Assembly: GCA_964016985.1 (NCBI GenBank)
Contig: OZ024821.1
Coordinates: forward strand, 88,840,535-88,904,534
Direction of reading: 5' to 3'
DNA from: Anodontia alba
Lineage: Eukaryota; Mollusca; Bivalvia; Lucinida; Lucinidae
Length of the DNA stretch: 64,000 nucleotides
Shown here: positions 56,078-64,000 of the stretch, one piece after another
How positions within the stretch are numbered: the stretch's first letter is position 1
Layout of the letters: every line of letters begins with the position of its first letter
The notes under the pieces: model-generated
What the model was told of the DNA's origin: nothing
Databases searched by the model: none
Seen by the model: only the letters and a program-made list of their open reading frames with translations
Made by a program: the position numbers and the translations under genes

Positions 56078-56244
56078 TTAACCCGATACCCACTCTTATA
56101 TAGACCTATGGCCAGTCACATGACCTCATGGCCACTGCTTGGGCTGGGCTTTGCATTGAAATCTTTGGATCAGTTTCTAACTTTAATCCAAGTATGAACT
56201 ACATCCATTTAGTCAGAAGATGTATAAAAACTTGAATATAAAAT

Positions 56245-56345
56245 TTATGGAACCAGAATTCTGCCAAAGGCTTTGTTGCACTGCACAAATTTACAAAGTT
56301 GGTGAACCACGAACTATAGGTCAAGGTCAAATATGGAAACTGCTG
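56245..56345 (+). mobile_element. Truncated 5' end of the hairpin-ended tandem-repeat element
   Basis: 'accagaattctgccaaaggc' and 'gttgcactgc' resemble the start of copy 3 ('acaagaattctgcagaaggc'). They are followed by one 'aactataggtcaaggtcaaa' unit relic. The rest of the element is absent. Confidence 0.5.
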
Positions 56346-56398
56346 AGTTGTCATCCCTAAGTGCATGTTTACACCAATTATCATCACTATAGCCTTTA

Positions 56399-58077
56399 CA
56401 GTTCTTGGGACTCTTTCTCAGATGAAGGCAGGCAAAGCACAAGGCCCATCAGGCATAGTGGTAGAGATGATACGAGCAGCCGGTGACATGGGCACCTCCA
56501 TGATCTGTGGCCTCACAGCTGCAATTGTTAGTGATGGTAAGGCACCCTCTGACTGGGAGCAGTTTCATTGTCTGCCTCTACAAGGGAAAGGGGGATGCAT
56601 TGGAAAGGGCCAACTACCCTGGTCTCAAGCTGACAGAGCAGGTCCTGAAAGTTCTGGAGAGGATTCTGGACAGCTTAGACATTTGGTTGTCTATTGACGA
56701 TTCCCACTTTGGCTTCATCCCAGGCAGTGGCACAACAGATGCAATCTTTGTTGTAGGCAGCTGCAAGAGAAGTATCTAGCTGCCAACAAGAGACTATCAG
56801 TACATGGTTTTCGTAGACCTGGAGAAGGCATTTGATTGAGTACTTTGGAAGGTTACCTGGTGGGCGCTGAGAAAACTTGGTGTGGAGGAGTGGATTGTGC
56901 AACTGGTGCAGGGGATGTATGCAAATGTGTGGAGCCCTGTCGATGTTGGTGAGGGGTACATTGACTTTGAAGTGAAGGTCGGTGGTCATCAAGTTCAGTA
57001 CTTGATCAGCCCACTCTTCATCATTGTGCTTGAAGCCTTGTCACGAGAGTTCCACTCTTGGGTCCCCTGGGAGGACCTCTATGCTGATGACCTTGTTATC
57101 ATCGCTGAATCACTCGAGGAATGTGTTAGGTGGCTCTTGTCTTGAAAAGAAGAAATAGAAGAGAAAGGACTGAGAGTAAATGCAGGAAAGACAAAGATCA
57201 TGATCTGTAGTACAGGAATGGGCCTCCTGCAAAGTTCAGGTGAGTTTCCATGCGCCATCTGTTACATTGGAGTGGGCAGCAATAGTATCTTCTGCAACAC
57301 CTGCAAGCATTGGGTGCACAGAAAATGCAGTGGGCTCAAGCTCTTGGCAAAAGAACCTGATTACAGATGTACATGGTGCCAGAGAAGTGCATGCCTCTTG
57401 GATGGCAGACCACAAAGGGAAGTCCAAGTCAGACCTGACAAGCTGGAGGTTATAATGCTTCTTTTTGCTAACCAGGAGACATGCTCTCAGCAGCAGGTGG
57501 CTGTGAATTTTCAACCACAACACATGTGAAAACAGCCTGGAAGAAGTTCAAGGAGCTGCTACCAGTTTTGTCTTCATGCTACCTCTCTTTCAAGACACCT
57601 GGCTGTGTGTACAGCTCGTGTGTGCAGAGCACACTAATCCAATCAGATGGACATTGACAAAGTCAAACCTCCAACGTCTGCAGTGGAATGACAGGGCAAT
57701 GATCAGACTGCAATATCAGGCCGTAAGACATTATTATCACCAGGTCCAATGAGCTATTTGTGTGGCTTGGCATTGAGGATCTGGACCTCATTCTGAAGGA
57801 GAGAAGGCTCAGCTGGTATGGACATGTGGAATGCTCCAATGGTGCAGTCAAGACAGCCTTTCACATACAGATTGAGGGAAAGCTTGGGCCTGTGAGGCTT
57901 AAGATGACATGGAAGCAGCTGACAGAGAGGAATTGCAGAGAGTAGAACCTCTCGGCTATCAACCCTCATGATAGACATACCTGGAGATCTGGTGTGAGAT
58001 CTGCCATGCGTGCAGCAAGCCAGCTATCTGGAAGGGGGCCCACTGATATGGATGTTGCCCTTGTACCTGCATGTTAA
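56399..58077 (+). pseudogene. Non-LTR retrotransposon pseudogene with PHD-like finger
   Basis: Plus-strand fragments in shifting frames: QMKAGKAQGPSGIVVEMIRA, then LYKGKGDALERANYPG, FVDLEKAFD followed by a TGA (about 56820-56840), then LYADDLVIIAE with the YADD catalytic box (about 57078). A PHD-like Cys4-His-Cys3 run (CAIC, CNTC, H, C, CTWC) lies at about 57250-57395, and LGIEDLDLILKERRLSWYGHVE, EGKLGPVRLKMTWKQLTER and a final RSAMRAASQLSGRGPTD precede the stop at 58077. There are several frameshifts and stops and the endonuclease part is missing. The element belongs to a LINE group with an in-line PHD-like finger; its clade is not certain. Confidence 0.93.
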
Positions 58078-58099
58078 TTGAAAATCTGATTATGATATG

Positions 58100-59230
58100 A
58101 TAATATGACAGGCATGCAGGGGATAGTGTAATTCCAGATCAGATGCCACAGAATGCAGCATCTGATCAGGTGCTACACTGTTTGAATTTAACTATAGGAA
58201 CTTTTATAAAACATTAATAATAAAAACTAACCAGACACCCTGCTATTAGAAACAGACAAGTCCAAAGAGTCCACTCTGCATAAATGGGTTAACATAAATG
58301 GAATATAAGGATAGCCTCCCAACCTACAACAGCCACACCTGGGAAGGCACAGTTACCATTGTAGAGAGGTGTCTGTTATGGAAAAGTTAAATTTTTAGTA
58401 AGATCACTTTAGGAACTCTAAAAAGTGGCTGTTACATAGCTCCAGTGCTTTTTTTAACTAAAAATTACTGACTTTTTCTGAATTCTGAACAAAAACATGT
58501 GGTACTCATTAGGAACACCTCACTGATGCACTTCAAATGAGTACCCACAACTTGTTTTTGTGCAGAAATAAGTGAAATAATTTATGGATTCCCACCCTTA
58601 TCGGAAGTTATGTCTTATACAGAGGTGCCCATTGTACTGAGATTGCTCTTACACTAAGCTGGCTATAGTTAAGAAGTGACTGTTCATGGAAGCTCTACTG
58701 TGTTTAATGTATGGTTCAAAGACCTCAACAAATCTGGAGATATACAGCTTAATCCAAAGATTGCAGGTAAAAAAATTGGCAGACATTTTTTAAATATTTT
58801 TCTTAATTTTCTCAGAAAAAAGAATTTGACATTTAATGCAAATTGTCTCATGAAATGTCAAATACTATTTTCAGAGAAAAATAAGAAAAGCACAGCCTCC
58901 ATTTGTTGTCTATTTGCCCATTCATTCTATGTTAATACAAATAAACAAGGAAATATAAGAAGTCAAAGGTCAATTTAAAGATCACACACAAAGTAAATTT
59001 CCAACTTATTAAAGGAGTGGTATAGAGCATTCCGGATTTACACTTAAAGTGCAGATACCTAATAGTCAGATGATGATGAAAGTTTGGTGTTTTATATCCC
59101 TATCAACATTATATATGTCATATTGAGATAATGTAAAGGTGATAATGATAGGCTCAGTGCAATGAAGCACAAAACAGTCATGAGCTGACTTCTGCCTCCA
59201 GCGAGATTCAAACCTGGAACCTTGTGATCT
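58100..59230. repeat. MITE relics: family 1, foldback-4, family 3
   Basis: About 58125-58288 is a family-1 relic with a TTAA at 58289-58292 after 'tgcataaatggg'. 58495-58560 is a decayed foldback-4. 58770-58920 is a decayed family-3 piece. The rest is unclassified. Confidence 0.55.
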
Positions 59231-59488
59231 GGGCCCAGTTCTTCAAAGCCTCATTAGCTTAATGAGTTCGTCAGTGGTCAAAATGTTAACTGTTCAAAAT
59301 GTTAACTGTTCAAGTAAGTACAATATCTAATTCACATGTACTTTTGCTGAAAAAATGTGACTAGCTTTTGCAGCATTTCACATTTCACATTTTTCCAGCA
59401 AAAATATTAGTGTATACGCCGTATTTGATGAACAAAGTTTTAACGAAACGTTAACTAACGACATTGTTAGTTTTGAACAACTGGGCCC
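59231..59488. mobile_element. MITE family 5, copy 4
   Basis: The TIRs are GGGCCCAGTTCTTCAAAGCC and GTTTTGAACAACTGGGCCC. An inner 'gttaactgttcaaaat' duplication and the 'gctgaaaaaatgtgactagc' palindrome are kept. Confidence 0.87.
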
Positions 59489-59742
59489 TGAAGTTAGGAG
59501 CACTAACCACTTGGACAAATGGACACTTCCCAAAAAGTCAGAAAAAAAAACCTATACACTGCAGATTCAGATCAGACTGCTCCTAAAGGGGCACTTTTTG
59601 TCATTTAGTAAAAGATTTTGCAGCAGAAATGTCTGTTCAACAAATTTCATTTTACAAAGTGTAAAATAGATATTGCTACAGTCAGATAAACATGTCCTCG
59701 AATACCTGTTACTTTTGTGGGCCTTTTTGTAGTACATTTTAA

Positions 59743-59987
59743 TGCTTAGCATGCTGGGTAAAGAGTTCAGTGGCTGACATTTAAAAAATTTTCTTATTTT
59801 CCCCAGAAAACAGGATTAGACATTTCATGCAAACTGTCTACTAAGCACACTTTGCATAAAATGTCAAATCCTGTTTTCTTGGAAAAGTAGACAGTTCGCA
59901 TGAACTGTCAACAAATCCTGTTTTCTGGGAAAAATAAGAAAAACATCATTTAGTCACTGGCTAAATTTGCCCATAGTGTGGTAAAGG
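59743..59987. mobile_element. TTAA-flanked MITE family 3, late copy
   Basis: TTAA lies at 59739-59742 and 59988-59991. The ends are TGCTTAGCATGCTGGG and GCCCATAGTGTGGTAAAGG. The hairpin arms are partly duplicated (two 'caaatcctgttttctgggaa'-type stretches). A family-1-type palindrome follows at about 60050-60120. Confidence 0.75.
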
Positions 59988-60199
59988 TTAAAAGTCTTTA
60001 ATGTAGAACTTAAACCTATTTTAGTCAGGAACCCCCAAAAGGGTAATAGGTAACCAGTGTTGACCCAGATCAGATGCTGCAAAATAGAGTGTCTGATCTG
60101 GGATACACTGTTTGCATTAATTACAGGAACTTTTATAAACACAGTAATCATAAAAACTAACCAGACACCTGCTACTGGAAATAGACCAGCCTAAAGAGT

Positions 60200-61026
60200 T
60201 GCGATAGAAGAGTTCACTTAACAATTTTGTGCTAAGCCAAAAAAAAGGGTCAACTTTGTTTAGGCAAGATAATAAATCATCTCCGGAAATTTATACTGAC
60301 CATCAATGCATTTTGCACCAAAGAATAAACTGATGTTAAAAATTTCAAGGTTTTCTTTTCTTTCTTTTTTTTTTCTTTACTTTTCAAAATTTTGCACACT
60401 ACCTTTACCTAAAGAATTTCCAAGATTTTTTTTGTCACAATAAGTAAAATGTGTTCCATGGGCTAAACTGAAAAATCATGGATATTGTGTCTTGTGTAAT
60501 CCGTAATGCACGTTTTGCACAATGAAGTCACTTGCAAAAGGATGCCATGACATTGCTTAGCGAAATGTTACATACTAAAGAAATGGCTATAATGTAGGTT
60601 TGATAGAGGTAGGGCTGTCCTACCAGGAGATAGTATGATTCAATTGTGTTCATGGGGCAGTAATGAGGCTAGACCAACATTGAAATGCTACAGAAAACCT
60701 ATACCACTATGCAGGAAGTGAGCATATAACAATGCAGCAAGACCACTTCCATCCTATGCAACCACCTGTGTGGGAGATCTCAGTATATATTCAACAGACT
60801 ATGGGTATTTGTCAGTGACAATCCCACTTTCATGAATTAGATGTCAGATCCCACCACAGCACTAATAAATCCTGGTAATGCATGACCACAGCACACAACA
60901 TCTACCATATCTCCAGATAAGGCATGTTTTTCAACCATAACTAAACCTGACTTGGGCCATCTAACTATTGATAGTTTCTTATTTCCCCACAAAAACGTGT
61001 TGTGGGTACTCATTAAAAATGTCTAG
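60200..61026. other. AT-rich DNA with no recognised feature
   Basis: No ORF, RNA or clear repeat apart from a TC-rich stretch near 60355-60385 and a foldback-4 half at about 60980-61020. The 'caacattgaaatgctacaga' region appears unique in the window. Confidence 0.4.
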
Positions 61027-61039
61027 AGCTAGGATCTAA

Positions 61040-61384
61040 ATTTTATGAGTTGAGGTTTTTATAATCGCCCAGTCATCCTATTAAGGTCATGATGAGCTGG
61101 TCAGTTTACCCAAACACACTTTTCCTAGACAGGCTTAACCCTCTAAATGGTTTTCCAGTACTTATGCACATTCTGTCACCAGAAACGGACATCTGCCCTT
61201 CTTGAATCAGCAGAAGAGGGAAAATGACCACAGAAACTATTTCATGATCAATCTTCACAGAAGACTGTTGCTGGACTCAGTGGACAGTCAAGCCCTTGAT
61301 CTCCTGATCACTATTCAACTGACCCATCGAGGCAGACCAGCTAGACCTCCTGATCACTATCCAACTGAGTCATCGAGGCAGACC
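61040..61384 (-). mobile_element. Diverged SINE-1 with a duplicated head
   Basis: Flanked by a perfect 13-bp repeat AGCTAGGATCTAA (61027-61039 and 61385-61397). The body matches SINE-1. The head segment 'cctcctgatcactatccaac' to 'gaggcagaccagctag' occurs twice in tandem (about 61299-61344 and 61345-61390), so a head duplication happened before or after insertion. Confidence 0.82.
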
Positions 61385-61399
61385 AGCTAGGATCTAACT

Positions 61400-61850
61400 T
61401 ACATTTCTATTTCCTGCATTCCAAACCTTCAATGAGGATGGATAGAAGGATAAATAGACAGGACAGCAGAGTAAAAAACCTGATAATGTATTACATGACT
61501 TTAGCATACAAGATTAGGTAAACAGCAAATTATCTTCAAACCCTGCACACAATTGTTTAGGAGAAAATAGAGTACGGGACAAAAATCAAAGCATTTAACC
61601 CTTTGATCCCTTGCTCAGGGCCAGAAATCAACATGATGATGCAAGAGCCTAGCAAATGGGAAAGGCATACAGCAAATTTGGTTTAAACCAACAATGTAGG
61701 AAAATATACCATTTATAGACAGATAGAGGAATGGGCAGACAGAGGTGATCATAATATCCCCACTGTTCTTTTCATATACATTGAGGGTTAATTGTAATAG
61801 AGTGCCATGATCTGATAAGTTCAGTCAGATGTCCAAGATTTGAAATCACA
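61400..61850. repeat. Unclassified DNA with a GACAGAC-type relic
   Basis: 61640-61790 matches the 45660-45790 family ('gcatacagcaaatttggttt', 'gatagaggaatgggcagaca'). The remainder is not classified. Confidence 0.4.
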
Positions 61851-63058
61851 AGCTGAAAGCTAACCAAAAAATTGTACCTCAAGAAATCCTCCAATACTCA
61901 AACCTTCAAACTTGTTGATATCTAAACATCTGATAAACCAAAGGAACAGGACCAGGTGGAACACTCCAACACCTTAACACTTGACAAACTGAAATACAAT
62001 ATCCACGAAACCCCTGAAAAACTGGATCTAAAACAAAACAAACTTTTGATGCCTAAACCTACTTAACGAAATCCTACTTACCCAACAACACTTACCTTAC
62101 AACCTATGAAATAAAACTGAAATAAGTCACAAAGAATCTATTTTACCTCTCTGACAAAGACTGGACCTAAAGAAACTGACCTCTAAACCTCTGACAACCT
62201 GAAATACTTGCCCTGAAAAAAATCCTCTGTCAGCTAAACCTTGAAATCACTTGATACCCAAACCTGAAGAAATCCTCTGACATTTAAACCTTGAAACCTC
62301 TGACACACCTAACAAAAGAATCCAAAGCAATGCTCTGACAACCAAACTCTTACAAATATACAAGAGCCTGAAGAAACTCTCTGAAACAAACTGTAAACCC
62401 ACAAAAACTCAAAAACAGGATTTGAAGAAACCTTTTGATACCAAAACCTCTGACAAACAGACTATATATGAAGAAACCTTTCAATACCTAAACTATAAAA
62501 CCCTCTGACAAACAAACACAGGGGGCCTGAAGAAGCACTTTAACATCTTAAACAGACTGTCAGTTGAAAACTCTGACAATAAACACTTAAACATCTTTGA
62601 CAAACACATTGACAGTTTGAAAACATCTGACAACAAAACCTTGACAAAACTCAGATACCTGATCTCCTGAAAAAATTAACAAGAATATCCATGCAACTCA
62701 TTTGATAAAAAAACTGAGAGACTACACCTAAATATAATAAAACAACCCTCTGACACCTTGAAACCCTCTGACAAACAAAAAGACAGGACCTGAAAATACC
62801 CACTGATACCTGAACTCCTGAAGATGTGAAACAAATCCATGGAACTTCTTTGATTAAAACAGAATGACAACACCTCGTAAACATAGTAAAACAACATTCT
62901 CACACATAAACCTTGAAACTCTCTTACCAAGAAGGAGGGACCTGAAGAAACCTTCCAACATCTTAACACCTGACAAAGTGAAACAAAAGTTCCCAGAAGT
63001 TTTTTTGCTAAAAGTTAGAAGACTACATTTGAAGAATTGCTCTGACATCTAAACTTTG
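61850..63058. repeat. Degenerate low-complexity tandem repeat
   Basis: A loose ~35-70-bp motif recurs many times: 'cctctgacaaac' with 'cctgaagaaac' and 'taaaccttgaaa'. The units vary too much for a fixed period. The minus-strand ORFs near 62650-63050 are translations of this repeat and have no recognisable domain. Confidence 0.65.
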
Positions 63059-63059
63059 A

Positions 63060-63630
63060 CTTTGACTGAAATTTTACAGTCAACAACTTTAAAGTCATTT
63101 CTAGCCAGTCTACCTATTCGCTGTAACTGGGCATGCTTAGTCTTCTAAGCGGTTAACCAGTACTTTGTGCACATACATATACCAATAACTGACAAATGAC
63201 CTTCTTGAATCAGCAGAGTTTGAGTTGGAACTCAACTCAGTTCAAATAAAGCTGGTCATTTAATTAACCTACTCACACTTTTCCTAGGCAGGCTTGGCCC
63301 TCTAAGTGATTAACCAGTACTTGTGCACTTACTTCCGCCAGTAACTGACAACTGTTCTTCTTAAATCAGTGGAAGGGGAGAAGGACTGTAGAAATGATTT
63401 CATGATCAATCTCAACAAAGTTATGTGGCCGAGCTGAAATTCCATCTTGTGACCCCTGAATTTGCTGTCAGATGTATTACTGACTGCTATGGAGCCCAGC
63501 TGAATTAGCTGAAGAGTAGAATGACCACAGAAATTATATAATGATCAGCTGTCATGAAAGCTGTGTGGCCAAGGTGGGATTCCAACTTACAACCAGGCAT
63601 GCTATGGACTGCTTTATGGATCCCAGCACC
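63060..63630 (-). mobile_element. Decayed SINE-1 relatives in tandem
   Basis: Three partial copies: 63060-63205 (tail and body), about 63230-63500 (body and head, with 'actgctatggagccc') and 63500-63630 (a second head half, 'gactgctttatggatcccag'). The heads resemble those at 32713 and 33135, not the main SINE-1 head. Confidence 0.65.
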
Positions 63631-64000
63631 TAAACCTTGAAACTTGTTTGATATGAGTCAATGTTAAACAGTCTTGTCAACTTCCATGTTGAACCATCTC
63701 CCACAGATATAGTTAAAATGCCTCCGAGTCAGTGGGACTTTTATTAGACCTAACAAACTCTAATCCTGCATAAGGTTACTAGCAACTCTGTTGCAGAGGC
63801 ACCAAATAGCTCATCTGTTTTGGAAGCCCCAGTGAGTGGGGACTATTTGCATAATTCAGTTAAGCCCTATAAGACCTGCTCAGGAAAAGTACTGGTATTT
63901 TCTATAATATAAGTCTGTAGTCATACTGATCTACTCTGTATTTAACAAACCATCTTTACTGGATGTATCCATTCAAAAATTTGGTCAACATTGGTCACAG
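63631..64000. repeat. Relic of the 25.1-25.5 kb repeat and unclassified end
   Basis: 63715-63850 has 'agtcagtgggacttttatta', 'tcctgcataaggttactagc' and 'ccccagtgagtgggga', matching 25370-25490. Nothing is recognised from 63850 to the window end. Confidence 0.5.

Noticed and set aside
62651..63048. Cys/Phe-rich minus-strand ORFs
   Set aside because: They are translations of a degenerate low-complexity repeat.

Overview
The window is eukaryotic, AT-rich, intron- or intergene-like DNA made almost entirely of repeats. The organism is most likely a bivalve mollusc. The reasons are tandem-repeat elements with GACG-type microsatellites and terminal hairpins, tRNA-headed SINEs, an I-superfamily-like LINE, mariner relics and very many short palindromic MITEs. 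The species cannot be named from sequence alone, and no intact host protein gene is recognised.

Layout. (1) 1-23 kb is a degenerate tandem array of about nine copies of a roughly 1.45-kb segment rich in (ATC)n. Short blocks in it have splice-site-like borders on the minus strand, and an 85-bp core recurs five times with few changes. The array is peppered with SINEs, a foldback element, a pogo/Tigger-like relic, a mariner pseudogene and two 2-kb tandem-repeat elements with a 3' hairpin. Neighbouring units often preserve the matching empty site, so many insertions can be verified internally. (2) 23-34 kb is a MITE field, mostly TTAA-flanked families and foldbacks, with a 34-bp minisatellite and several SINEs. 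(3) 34.3-39.4 kb holds the third hairpin-ended tandem-repeat element, then a separate array of about 155-bp units with a perfect hairpin embedded in it. (4) 40.4-43.1 kb has a mariner remnant with TIRs, containing a SINE that itself contains a second SINE, plus two more SINEs. (5) 45.8-51.6 kb is the one clearly intact coding element: a minus-strand non-LTR retrotransposon with ORF1 (three CCHC knuckles) and ORF2 (AP endonuclease, reverse transcriptase, RNase H). (6) 53.0-55.6 kb is a 168-bp satellite with three different MITEs at the same TTAA of the unit. (7) 56.4-58.1 kb is a broken plus-strand LINE pseudogene with a PHD-like finger. (8) 58-64 kb is MITEs, decayed SINEs and low-complexity repeats.

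How parts relate. Both SINE families and the intact LINE end in a similar 3' stem-loop, so the LINE is a candidate source of the machinery that moved the SINEs. The short elements flanked by TTAA look like passengers of a piggyBac-type transposase that is absent here. The hairpin-ended tandem-repeat elements fit the non-autonomous Helentron/'pearl' type described in bivalves; this assignment is inference from structure. Each of their units carries AGGTCA-type nuclear-receptor half-sites.
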